Of a DNA stretch of 64,000 bases, positions 1-10,722 are shown one piece after another. A model generated the notes under the pieces. It did not search any database. It was not told where the DNA came from and worked only from the letters and a program-made list of their open reading frames with translations. How positions within the stretch are numbered: the first letter of the stretch is position 1; each line of letters starts with the position of its first letter. Where the stretch lies: the NCBI RefSeq assembly GCF_932294415.1, contig NC_065541.1, positions 67,114,695 to 67,178,694 of the forward strand. Direction: 5' to 3'. Source of the DNA: Quercus robur. Its lineage: Eukaryota; Streptophyta; Magnoliopsida; Fagales; Fagaceae. Made by a program: the position numbers and the translations under genes.

Positions 1-1257
1 ATATATTTTTTTCCCAATTGAAAGATTGATTTGATTATTGATTAATTTTCTAACCAAATCCGCAATTAGTTTTTTGTTTACAAAACGTGTAGTGTTGGTG
101 CTTTGACTTGTTAGTTATCCACAGTCAATAGTCTTGATTCCTAAATTCATTTTTAGTCGGAGGTCAAGCTGATTTGATTAATAACTAGTAACGACCAACC
201 CAGCTATACGCCATTAATGGGCCATCATATTGTACATGTTTGAGACATTCTAACAAAAATGGCACAACCCACACTACTACAACTACCAATCTAAAATCAT
301 CATTCAAGAATCGATTTGTTCATACTAAGATCCCAGTCATTTAATTATTTTTTTAGTTAGTTAAGTAAGTTTTAGGTTAATGGGAAGTCTTGCGCTCTTT
401 AAGTCATGAACTAATGAAAATGCAATTGCCCATTTCACACAAAAAAGGTAATTGCTATTGGAGAGAATTGAATTAAGTTATAGAGGAGAAACTGAGATTT
501 TGAAGAATTGGGTAATATCATTAAACTACAAAAAACCCTAACCTTTAACGTTTGTTACTTGAACATTTCTTTTTCAAGGAATATTTTGATAATCTAAAAG
601 TACTTAATTATAATGGTCTGATGGATCACGTCCACTAGATAAAATATCACTATTTTTTTCACATTGCAAAGTAATTAGATGATAAAATTGATGATTAGTT
701 GAGATCGAGATAAGCACAGTAATCACTGATCCCTGCTTTTAATTTGTTTATGGGGTAAAGCCTTCTCAATTGGCGGTTCCATGCCCCACTATATTTGCCT
801 ATGATAACCGAAAGTGTATAAAAGATTGGGATTCCTCTCTCCTGATCTAATTTATTTCATAATATATCTCTTGTTTAGGTGAAGAAGTAAGAGACGCAAA
901 GTCTCAAAAATCTGACATTTGGAGGAGACACCCAAAATGGCGACCCCACACAATCCTTTACCATGTGTTTCCATATGCTCTTATCCACTCCAGAAGGATC
1001 TCTTGAATACAAATTCTTCCAAATTTTCATTCATAAACCATTCTTTTATGATCGCTTACCCCACATCTTTATATTTTGCTTTTGACAATTGTGATATCAT
1101 GTCGTAATATATTTTATCAAATATTTTCAAATCTTAATCAGAACCAAGTATCATTTTCACTTGTCTAATTAAACAACTGGACATATAATAATCGCATGCA
1201 TTCTACAAATTAATGACAAATAATAATAAAAGAAAATTCTGCTAGATGAATATTCCG

Positions 1258-1309
1258 TATGCGTGTTCTCTTCTCCAAAAAGAAAAAAAGAATATGCGTG
1301 TTCTTCTCC
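1258..1309. repeat. Short A-tract insertion between direct repeats
   Basis: The sequence tatgcgtgttctcttctcc (1258-1276) recurs as tatgcgtgttcttctcc (1293-1309), two bases shorter. The two copies are separated by a 16-base A-rich spacer (1277-1292). This resembles the better-defined TSD-flanked A/T-tract insertions elsewhere in the window, but the repeat is imperfect, so membership in that group is tentative. Confidence 0.5.
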
Positions 1310-1323
1310 TTTTTATTTTTTTG

Positions 1324-1388
1324 GCGGTCGAGACTTTTTTTTTTTTTTTTTTCTTTTTTGAGAGTAAACGGCAGAGCGGTCGAGACTT
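1324..1388. repeat. TSD-flanked T-tract micro-insertion
   Basis: The direct repeat gcggtcgagactt occurs at 1324-1336 and 1376-1388. Between them lies a 39-base insert: 16 T, C, 6 T, then GAGAGTAAACGGCAGA. Read on the other strand, the insert ends in ...GTTTACTCTC followed by an A tract, which is the longest non-A stub of this insertion group in the window. The paralogous block at about 4687-4703 has the flanking sequence without the insert. Confidence 0.75.
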
Positions 1389-1629
1389 GAGAATACTAAT
1401 TTCCGAGAGTGCTAGGCAGAAGCTTCATAGTTCATACAGACTTTAATTTATTGTTCTTCTTTGATGCGTAGAGATCAACCTGAAGAAGTCAAGAAACCAT
1501 GTTTTTCACAATCTGACCCCCATGTGCCATGGAATTTTTCAACTAGTGAATAGTTGTTTCTATAAATATCTGACACTGCAGGCTTAGTGCCCCAACACAT
1601 GCAGCTACGTTTAATTAATGAGAGCTCAT

Positions 1630-1673
1630 AAAACCTAGTGTTCTTTTTTTTTTGAAAGGAAAACCTAGTGTTC
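1630..1673. repeat. TSD-flanked T-tract micro-insertion
   Basis: The 14-base repeat aaaacctagtgttc at 1630-1643 and 1660-1673 flanks a 16-base insert of 10 T plus GAAAGG. On the opposite strand this reads CCTTTC followed by A10. Confidence 0.75.
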
Positions 1674-1733
1674 TTGTTTTTTGTAATTCCTCTGCCGTTA
1701 ATATGATTAAACAGCAACCTTGTACCCTCCACA

Positions 1734-1774
<41 letters not shown>

Positions 1775-3484
1775 AAAGAAGTCAGGTTAATGTGTGCCCT
1801 GCACACATTATGTTTTTTAAGTATTTTTGAAAATATTCGAGAATTAAAAAAGTTGTTGTTACTTTTTCAATTCCCAAGAAATTTTTTTCCAAAAATGGAA
1901 ATTAATGTGGCACACATTAGTAAAATCCAAATAGTAAATGTTGTTAACAGTTTTTTATATTTCCCATAAAAGTGGTGTGCGTCAAATTTTTCCTATTATG
2001 GTTTATTAATAATGGGCATCCGCTAACATGATCCCAACAAAAAAAAGCTTATACCCAACCTGACAGACATAGTTTTTATATCTTACACACAAATTCATGA
2101 GTCAAGACAACATATATAGTTAATGCAAGGTTCATGGCACACCTGTACGTATGGCTGTAGGTCCACCAAGAGGACTGCTGACGTGGTCCTCCCTGACCTC
2201 CCAACCAATAAAATGTTATTATTTATGCAAATTTGATATCACTTGATAATTTTTATTTTCTATTCCTTGTGCTGATTAGGGAGCTCACTCACACATTTGT
2301 ATAGATGGTTTTGTCTCATTGGTTAGAAGGACTACATTAGCAGTCCTCCTGGTGGATCTAATAATTTCTCATCATTGCATACATGGGATGTGTTTATTTT
2401 TGGAAAAAGTTAACAAATGACTTAAAGGTATTGACAAAATTTTTTTTAAATTTTTTTTTTTTTTTTTAATGTTTCTCATAGAAGTGATATTAAAACTTTT
2501 TAAAAATGATTAATTAACAAATCATCTATTAATCGGATTCTTTATTTTTTATAATGGATGTAAATTATATGGAAAATTATTCATTATTTTAGGAACAATG
2601 TTTATTCCTCTATTATATTAACGGTGAATTAATTTTACTATAAGTGTAGTAAGATTCATTATGAATTTTGTTAATAGATGTTCTAAATGCATTCGTTTAG
2701 GAAACATTTTTAAAAACCACTATTTGAGCAAAGTTAGATTGCACATTGCGAAGCATTCATTATTATGTAAAATAAGAGCATTAATTTGCTCTAGAAGTAA
2801 TGAATAATTCACTCTAGTTTCTACTACATCACAACTCACAATGATTGATAAGCATAGACTATGGGCTTTGAGAATGAATATAGGAATAAGGGATGATGCT
2901 GGTACAGCCAATTTGGAGTCAATTTCGTGTTTTAATTTTTAATAAATTATAGAAAGCACTCCTCATCATAATCTACAATTCTCATACATATGAGGGGTCA
3001 AACCTCAAACTCTCTTCTTTTTAACAAAGAAAGTACTATTAAACCTCAAGGTTATTGGTAATTTGGAGGGTACTAGGTAACTTTGAATTATCTTGGACAA
3101 CATAATACTTATAAGCTTTAGTGTAATAAGTGGCTTTACCAAAGCTTTATATATAGTATAGGTAATGACATCTTTACGTACATTGCAAGTGTCTAAACAA
3201 GTGAGCCTAATTTGACGCATGCATGATGTTGCCGAGTAATAAGTAATAACGGATAGATATATTAACAAGAAATAAAGTTAAGGGAGCGTATGGTGTGGTC
3301 AAAAGACTTTTTATAACATAAAAGTGATGAAATGAAATTTGGTCAATAACATTCGTTGATCATTACCAATAAAAAAACTGGAAATGCACTACATGAATTC
3401 TATATCATGCATGGCCCTCAGGCCTTATATACCTACCACTAGCTACTTTATCTTTTCCAAAATTCTATCACCATGATGATGCCG

Positions 3485-3492
3485 TATAAATA
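3485..3492 (+). promoter_or_regulatory. TATA box of first peptide gene
   Basis: TATAAATA lies 103 bases before the ATG at 3588. The surrounding bases (catgatgatgccNtataaa, then gtcaaattNgg) are conserved before the second peptide gene, which supports a functional core promoter. Confidence 0.6.
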
Positions 3493-3587
3493 AGTCAAAT
3501 TTGGTATTTGCCTAATATTAATTATAGATCTAGATCCTCCTTTTTAAACTTTGTTTTTACTTAATGTGAGACTTCTTCAATTGTGAA

Positions 3588-3842
3588 ATGGCTAGGAGGG
3601 TGTTGATGAAGGCCATTGCTGTGCTACTTGTTTTGGTTGCTCTGTCTTTGACAATCCAAATAAGGATCACAGCTGCAACAAGGTATAGCAAAGTTTGCAG
3701 TCCAGCTTGCCATTTGGAAGTAAAGGCAACAAGGAAGGCTCTAGATATGGAGACTACTGATCCAGGAGATGATGCTGTGGGTGATGATTATGATTTTTCT
3801 AGACATTATGGTGATGTTCCTAGCCCTGGAGTTGGTCACTGA
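3588..3842 (+). CDS. Small secreted signalling peptide precursor, copy 1
   Basis: This intronless frame encodes 84 aa. A basic start (MARRVLMK) and a hydrophobic stretch at residues 8-24 form a signal peptide. The middle has two cysteines (VCSPAC, near residues 37-41). The acidic C-terminal part reads GDDAVGDDYD and ends PSPGVGH. The last six residues match the end of CEP hormones (...SPGVGH), and GH ends are also typical of PIP/PIPL peptides. The FRPT core of CEPs is absent. DDYD fits the acidic context used by tyrosylprotein sulfotransferase. The likely product is an apoplastic peptide processed from the C-terminus. The start at 3588 is favoured because the second copy starts at the equivalent codon; an internal Met at residue 7 is absent there. 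A partner 2.76 kb downstream is about 70% identical. The exact family is uncertain. Confidence 0.7.
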   Translation: MARRVLMKAIAVLLVLVALSLTIQIRITAATRYSKVCSPACHLEVKATRKALDMETTDPGDDAVGDDYDFSRHYGDVPSPGVGH

Positions 3843-3989
3843 AGTGGGTGCTGGTTTTTCTTTTTCTTGTTTGATTCTCCTTTTTGTACATACTATAGAT
3901 ACATACTTCATCTTTTGGATGATTCCCTTCTTGATTTTGTTCTTCATCCATCAGTTTTATCCTTTGAATATGTGCTTAATATTGTCAAA

Positions 3990-4580
3990 AGTTCAAGGGA
4001 AATCCTGGCTAAAGCAATAGCATCATGCAAGCCATGCCATTGTGTTTTAGGCCAAATAAATAATGTTATGTGTAACATGTTTGTTAACAAATTAATAATA
4101 CCCGCAGTGGATGCAATAAACATGTCAGAGGTATATTAATGGTGGCACGAGGCGTTAACGTCTCGGATTTAGACTTGATGGGTTGATGGGTTCATTAAGA
4201 CTTAAGATGTAAGGGTCAAGTGGGCTTATGAGTGAGCTTTAAGACGGACTTAACTGTGGAAAGATGAGGGAGCAAGTTTTGTGATGAGCTTGGGTTAGTA
4301 CTGTTTGGGCTAATACAAATTAATTAAGCTTAATTGGGTATGATCCTATATATAATATTGTTATGGCTTGAATTACATGCAACAGAACTTTCCTCAGAGA
4401 TATATGGAGACTGATTTTCAAAAGTTTTTTGGGGGAATTCTGGCTAAAGCAATATATATAGCATCATGCCATGCCATTATGCTTTTAGGCCAAATAAATA
4501 ATGTTATGACTTATGCGTAACATGTTGATGTTTGTTAACAAATAATACACGCGGTGGATGCAAAACATGTCTGGGTAATC
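3990..4580. repeat. Duplicated 3' flank, trace of a third peptide-gene unit
   Basis: The sequence downstream of gene 1 (about 3997-4128: ctggctaaagcaata, then gccatgccatt, then aggccaaataaataatgtta, then gtggatgca) occurs again at about 4440-4575 with small indels. It is not seen after the second peptide gene. The second copy therefore looks like the 3' flank of a lost middle unit. The 4140-4430 spacer has no match I could see. Confidence 0.55.
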
Positions 4581-5611
4581 GTGCTTTTGCTGAAACATCA
4601 ATAATTAGTTTACCATAAGTGTTTTTTTTTTTTTTTTGATACCATAGTTCATGTGTTTCATAAGCAGTGAAAATTCTCTCTCTCTGATTTTGAGACTTGA
4701 GAGTACCAATTTCCGAGAGAGAGCATAGTTCATACAGTAGAAAAATTAAATTAAATTTTATTGTTCTTGGTTTGATCGATATGAATAAATCATGTTTTTC
4801 AGTTCTTGCCATGATTTTCACAAGACTCCTTGGCATGTTTTTCAGTTCTTGGTATGAATTTCACAAGACCCCCCTGTGCCATGCAAATTTCCAAGTAGTG
4901 AATAGTAGTTGCATGTTCCTTAGAATATCTGACACTGGCTTAGTTTACCGACACATGAAGACATGAAGCTACTTTTAATAAGCTCAGACCACCTTAATTA
5001 GAGCAAATTAAACCTTGTAACCGTTTTAACAGACATATATAGTTTTTAATTATATCTTACACAGAAACTCATCACCATGGCCACATATATAGTTAATATA
5101 AGGTTCCATGGAATTTCACCTCTATATAAATTATACAATATTTTTAAATTAATTTAAAACCACGTTAAATTAACCATTGCCTCAAAAGTTTATAATATTA
5201 AAATTTAATAAATTTAATCATTTAACTACACAATTCTAAGTTTCTAACAAATATAATAGCTTCATACCTCTCATCCCCTACAACATAACACTAGTTCATG
5301 TACTAGTTTGTAACTGTGAATTATTTTGGACAACATAATATTTTTAAGCTTTTGGTGTAATCAATGCCTTTACCAAAGCTTTCTGTATAGGCAAGGACAT
5401 CTTTTCGTATATTGCAAGTGTCTAAACAAGTAGGCAAATCTCTTTTTAGTGAGCCTAATTTGAATTGGTTTGGCATTTCAAGCAATTTTAGAATTTTTAT
5501 GATTTTTTCTATTTTTCAACTGTCAAAAATCATATGCATGATGTTGCCTAGTAGTAATGGATATACAAACAAGGAAAGGTAATGGAGTCTCTAGGAGAGT
5601 ATATGGTGAAA

Positions 5612-5875
5612 GAATGTTACTTCCATAACATTTTCATAACAATTTTATAACAAATTCTAAGTATCAATTTTTTATTGATTTTAATATGGGTCAATTATTA
5701 AAATTATTTTTTTGTCCACTAGTAGTCATAACAATTTTACAACAAATCCCAAATATTGAGTTTTTATTGATTCTAATCTAGGTCCATTATTGAAATTATT
5801 TTTCTGTCTACTAGTAATTGAATTTGCCACATAAGATTTGTTGTTAAATTGTTATGCACGTAGCATTTCTCATAC
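5612..5875. mobile_element. MITE-like segment with internal 92-bp tandem duplication
   Basis: Ends carry roughly inverted motifs (cataacattttcataacaa at the left and ttgttgttaaattgttatg at the right). Inside, a unit beginning cataacaatttta is repeated at 5635 and 5727, a period of 92 bases, with about 80% identity. The segment is absent at the equivalent place in the first copy of the tandem block, so it was probably inserted after the duplication. Confidence 0.5.
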
Positions 5876-5904
5876 GTGATGTGGTCAAAGACTTTAAAGT
5901 ATAA

Positions 5905-6070
5905 GGGAAAAACTAATGGATGTCCTAAGAGTATTAGTTTTGAGAATTTTTTATTGGGAAAGAAAAAAAATTAAAATTTTTGACTTCTTTTTTTTTATAT
6001 TTTCTATAAAAATAGTGTTAAAACTTTCTTAAAATAATTTATTAATAATTAAGTCATATGTTAACATAAC
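5905..6070. mobile_element. MITE of the gttaac-ended family, copy in peptide block
   Basis: It begins aactaatggatgtcctaag and ends near catatgttaacataacc. Its central part (tattttctataaaaatagtg, then ttaaaactttcttaaaa) resembles copies near 2405, 34535 and 48920. It is absent from the equivalent position upstream of the first peptide gene. Confidence 0.5.
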
Positions 6071-6259
6071 CAAAAACATAAATGCCTCTGAGTTGTCAGT
6101 GACATTCATTGCTCATTACCAAAAAATTAATAAACAAACTTCAAATGCATTTACTCCTTCATGAATTTTATGTCATGGCCCTCCAGGCCTTACTTTTACA
6201 AGCCTAATAAAACTACTTTATTTTTTTCAAAAGTTAATGCTATCACCATGATGATGCCC

Positions 6260-6267
6260 TATATAAA
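6260..6267 (+). promoter_or_regulatory. TATA box of second peptide gene
   Basis: TATATAAA lies 87 bases before the ATG at 6347, within the same conserved context (catgatgatgcc, then gtcaaattgg) as the TATA box of the first peptide gene. Confidence 0.6.
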
Positions 6268-6346
6268 GAAGTCAAATTGGCATTTTCTGTTCAAGACCAC
6301 CTTTTAAACTTTGTTTTACTAAATCTGAGACTAGTTAGTTTGTGAA

Positions 6347-6595
6347 ATGTCTAGGTGGGCGTTGAAGGCCATTGCTGTGCTACTTGTGTTGGTTATTGTG
6401 TCTTTGACAATCCAAACAACTACAGCAACAGCGAGATACAGCAAAGTTTGTAGTAGTCCAGAGTGCCATTTGGAAGTATGGGCAACAAGGAAGCCTCTAA
6501 CCATGGAGGCTGGTCCTGGAGATGATGCTGTGGGTGATGATTATGATGTTTATGGAAAGTATGAAAGTGCCCCTAGCCCTGGAGTTGGTCACTGA
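6347..6595 (+). CDS. Small secreted signalling peptide precursor, copy 2
   Basis: This intronless frame encodes 82 aa and is the tandem paralogue of the gene at 3588. It has a signal peptide (MSRWALK, then a hydrophobic run at about 8-23), the same Cys pair with one extra residue (VCSSPEC), and an acidic tail (PGDDAVGDDYD) ending APSPGVGH. The two proteins agree best in the signal peptide, in YSKVC...CHLEV.ATRK, in DDAVGDDYD and in the last six residues. They differ at the FSRHYGDV/VYGKYESA stretch just before the end. That pattern suggests the 15-20 residue C-terminus is the mature ligand and has diverged between copies. It is probably secreted and acts through a receptor kinase, which is inference from peptide-hormone families in general. 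Confidence 0.7.
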   Translation: MSRWALKAIAVLLVLVIVSLTIQTTTATARYSKVCSSPECHLEVWATRKPLTMEAGPGDDAVGDDYDVYGKYESAPSPGVGH

Positions 6596-7526
6596 AGTGA
6601 GTGTTTTTCTTCTTCGTCTTTTCATTTTTTTTAACATGGTACAAGTGTTTCCAAAGCCATGAAAATTGTACCATTATAAACTATATTGTGATTTCTCTAT
6701 AACATCAGTTTACTGAAAGTTTATACCATTATAATGGTCATACTTCAAGCCACTGACACGCTTCACAGACAACCTATTTTGGGCATCCCAACTCTCGCGC
6801 AAATGAGACTGCTGAAAAGATGTGGAATCCATCTTCATGGCATCACAGGCGTTCATTTTACAAAATTCAGTTTATTTCAGCTTTAATCACTCATTTTCTA
6901 TTGTCCTCCTAATTTGAGATTGGCCACATCAAAATACTAATAGTTTAGTAGCTGGCTCATTCTATTCTAATGCTCAAGCAGGAAATTGGTATATAGATTA
7001 CACAACGCGGCACTACTTTAATAATAATACTAGTAATAAGTAAAGGAACATGATCACTGGCTTCAAAGTCAAAAACAATTGGACCAAAACTTGTTTGTCC
7101 CAGTTGAGCCCACTTAGTTGTTGCCCTCCGGTAAGTTCTCACTTGTTAGCATAGTCTAGAGAGGCCTAATTATGTGAGTCTGATGTAAATCCACTAATGG
7201 GCCTTTGAAGGTTGCTCTATTTAATCATAGACCCAGTATTAAATCCACTAGTATCTTAAATTGGAAGGACGTATTAAGCCGCACTCACACTAATGTGTAT
7301 AAATTAGCGTAAGATGTTAATTTTACACATTTTGAGCTCAAAATTTACCCACATAAGGCAGTTTAAAAGTATGGGAATCTACATTTTTTTTTTACAAAGT
7401 TTTAACCTATGATGTTCGTTCCTAATAATAGTTTTTTATTATCAGATCAAGACATTAATCGATTTTTTGTATAAATATATATAGTTACTATTCACTTGCA
7501 AAGCCAATTTTTAGTACTTCTTTACT

Positions 7527-7633
<107 letters not shown>

Positions 7634-9595
7634 GGTAAAAAATAATATTTTAATGAAATGTAGTGTAAAAGAGATAATTTGATGTTAATGCTTTTGAAAT
7701 ATGGTTGTGGAAAATAGTAAAAACAGGTTCTTATACTAAAATGGACATGAATTTTTGCACAAGCTGATATAAATGTTCTTACATTTCTAAAACCAATCTA
7801 CACAACTATTGAACTACTGGCTAATCTGACTTTTTTGCAAACGTTATGGGACCAATTTTGAGTTAAGTTGAATATGATTAATGCTATGAGCCATACCTAG
7901 TTCATCTTGGCATAAAATGCAATAGGATACGGTAGTCCAGGTGCCAAATCTAACCAGAAAAGTAAAAGAAAGAAAGTTCCAAAATGGTCCTAACTCAGGA
8001 CTTTCTAGATGTCAATTTAAAACAAAGATTAGATACCCTCTATAGTGGTGGGGTTGTATTATTCATGACCATTAGGATGGTGGCTGAACTTTGAGATTAA
8101 TTAAGAGATGGTTTATCTATCATTATTTCAACACTGGGGTTTACTAATTTGATGGTTAAACTTGCATGATGTTTTAGTGATGGTTTCTTACTTAATTAAA
8201 GTGCATTATATCCTGGACTAATTAAGCCTACTTGTGGATGATTAAAGGTTTTTGTTGCAGGAGATTGCTCATACGGAACTACTCAAACATGCTTAGAAGA
8301 AAGTTAATAGATGTGTTTAGTACTGTTAATGCCTTGGTTGGTCTGGTATGAGGAAGAGTCTCGGTTGGAGGGTTTTGTTTTGTTCTCGTCTCCTCTTCCC
8401 CTATTGTAATGTTTTGTTGATTTTGATATTTCGGATGATGTTACTCTTTAGAGATTGACTAATTTTTGAAGTGATTGCAGTTCTCTCTTCCACACATATC
8501 GAATAATATATATGGAATAATCTGGTTGAGTAGAAATGAAATGAATATAACATTCCGTTCTTGGAATCTAAAGTAAAGATCAAAATTGTTTAAATATATA
8601 CTAAGATTCAAATTATTCTCTTTTGAGAATTAAGTATTAATAAAATATAAAACAAATAAAAATACTAAAGTAAATGTTGCTGTTAATATTTTTAACACAA
8701 TAATATATTTAAAAATATTTCGACGCCATTTTCAAAACGAAATTATCTATGATTGTTTTTGGTCTAAATTTTGTAATAAGTTTCCATTTTGTCATGAAGT
8801 CTAGTTTTTATTTTATTTTAGGAGTGAAGTTTAGTTTTAAAAATATTTATTGTTGGAAAAGTCAAATATTTAAGCTTATTTTCTCATTATTTAAAAATAA
8901 AATAAAAGTCATATTTATTATCTTATTATATGTCAAGTGTTTTTTTTTTTTTTTTTGCACTAAAAAATTAGTTAAAATAAAAATAAAAATAAATTCACCC
9001 AGTCATAGAATACAGAAGTTCGAAGCTAACCAATCTTTTATGGTCTACTTGGACGCTATTTATTTTACTGAAAATTAAAAATTTATTATTAAAAATACCG
9101 TAATAAAACATTTTTTTATTACTAAAAATATTATTCACGCATTTTTCATTACATGGTTGGTCTATAAACATTCAGCCAAGTGAAACGCAAACACGGACAA
9201 AACGCCACTCTGCCCCTACGCAAACGCTCACTTATTAGTCAACCAAACACGGCAACATTGATTTGAAAAAAATAAACAGTAATCCGAAATGGAGAAGTCA
9301 AACAAGTTCACTTCCCAATAACACTTAACTATTTATTATTTGTCTTTGTAAATAGGGATTTTTGTTTCTTTGCTTTGAGAGAATTACGGATCATTCAAAA
9401 TTGAAATGGGCTGAATTGCCTTTTTCTTTTGTTCTTTTTCTTTTTAAATTTTGTGGAACCTAACCTAACCTAACTTAGTCTAATAAGACAATCACATTAG
9501 GTAGCGGCCCAACCCCCCCCGGGGCTGCCGCCTCTACTATAAGATTAATAGTCCCTATAAGATTAATGGTCTGTTTGGATAACTTATAAGATTAA

Positions 9596-9722
9596 TGGTT
9601 TGTTTAGATTGAGGAAGAAAGAGAAGAGTAGAGTAGAATAAAATAGATTTAACACAAAATTAGTTTATTTTTAATCAACTCTACTATACTTCCCTTCACT
9701 CTCCCTCCATCCAAACAGGCCA
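9596..9722. mobile_element. Tourist-like MITE with TAA duplication
   Basis: Terminal inverted repeats start tggtttgtttagattgagg at the left and end ccatccaaacaggcca at the right. The similarity continues for about 45 bases inward. Both ends abut TAA (9593-9595 and 9723-9725), the target duplication of PIF/Harbinger-type elements. Confidence 0.7.
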
Positions 9723-9754
9723 TAAGATAGGGTGATGGCTAAATTTGATGCTTA

Positions 9755-9956
9755 AGGTTTGTTTGGAATCCGTTTATTTTACTGAAACTAATTTTTTTTT
9801 TGTTAAAAATACTACAGATAAAGATAAAAATTAGTTAAAATAATACAATGAGACTTATAAATAGTACCAAAAAGTGCAGAAGAACCCATAAATAATAACA
9901 AAAATAAATTAAATAGTAAAATAAGCTGGTTTTATTTAATTTTTGCCAAACACACT
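9755..9956. mobile_element. Tourist-like MITE with TAA duplication
   Basis: The left end ggtttgtttggaatcc and right end ccaaacacact are inverted relatives, each next to TAA. The interior (tactacagataaag, then agttaaaata, then ccataaataataacaaaa, then aatagtaaaataa) matches the element at 58840-59030, so the two are members of one family. Confidence 0.7.
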
Positions 9957-10105
9957 TAATAATTATAAAATATTGGTGGTTTTGGTTTTGCATAGTAATA
10001 AGATTGAACTTCTTGTTCTTTCCAATATATAATTATTATATAGTTAGTGGTTGAATCTTAGTCCCAATTATGGGGTAACAAAATTCTGCGACTTACTCAT
10101 ACTAA

Positions 10106-10169
10106 ACTATATGAAATGATGTTTCTCAAAAAAAAAAAAAAAAAAAAAAAACACACTATATGATATGAT
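10106..10169. repeat. TSD-flanked A-tract micro-insertion
   Basis: Repeat actatatgaaatgat (10106-10120) and actatatgatatgat (10155-10169), matching at 14 of 15 bases, flank a 34-base insert: GTTTCTC, 24 A, CAC. Confidence 0.8.
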
Positions 10170-10685
10170 ATTATATTTTCTCTTCCTTCAAATAGAAGTC
10201 CCACTAATGACTGAACTAGTTCAGTAGTGGAAACTTGCCCATATGATAGGCTTAGTGCTTACGCTGGGATTATTCTATTTTTGTACAGTACTTAAGGTTA
10301 GGTAAGATAATTTATGAGTGAAATCCTGTGTCACATTACCTTGCACGTCCTTTATGTTCTAAAGCCTACAAACCAACCACGTGTCTCTTCTTCTTTTTTC
10401 TTTTTTCTCTCATTAATTATTCCCTTCAAAGGATACAGGATTTTCTGTTGAAAATAAAATAAATAAAAATAGAGGATTTTGATCCACAAATGACGACAGA
10501 TTGTCGTGGGCAGTCTAGTCTAGGACACATAATTGATTATTTACGCAAACTATACTCCTATTTATGTGGTTGGTTTTTAGGCATGGCACATAGAGTGAAT
10601 GAATAGCAATGACACGAAGGATATATGGTCCAAGTTTTTTTTTTTTTTTTTTTTTTTAAATAAATAGTAATAAAACATATTCAGC

Positions 10686-10722
<37 letters not shown>

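Larger units (their letters stand above)
1..3480. other. Gene-free AT-rich region, left copy of tandem block
   Basis: I see no convincing coding region here. The short open frames contain homopolymer-encoded Lys or Phe runs and no recognisable domain. From about 1380 onward the DNA matches, in pieces, the stretch at about 4690-6340 that precedes the second peptide gene. Examples are 1400-1450 against 4705-4760, 2070-2145 against 5030-5112, and 3070-3290 against 5300-5590. The region also holds short TSD-flanked A/T-tract insertions near 1277, 1337 and 1644, a 37-base A tract from about 1735, and a MITE-like segment at 2405-2525. Confidence 0.6.

Noticed and set aside
1652-1969. 105-codon plus-strand frame with a long Lys run
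   Set aside because: The Lys run is the A tract at about 1735-1772; no domain, and the frame crosses repeat boundaries.
4504-4966. Frames of 89-110 codons on both strands
   Set aside because: They lie in the non-coding duplicated block and show no similarity to known proteins or codon bias.
8749-9078. 109-codon frame rich in Phe, Lys and Ile
   Set aside because: Composition simply reflects AT-rich DNA.
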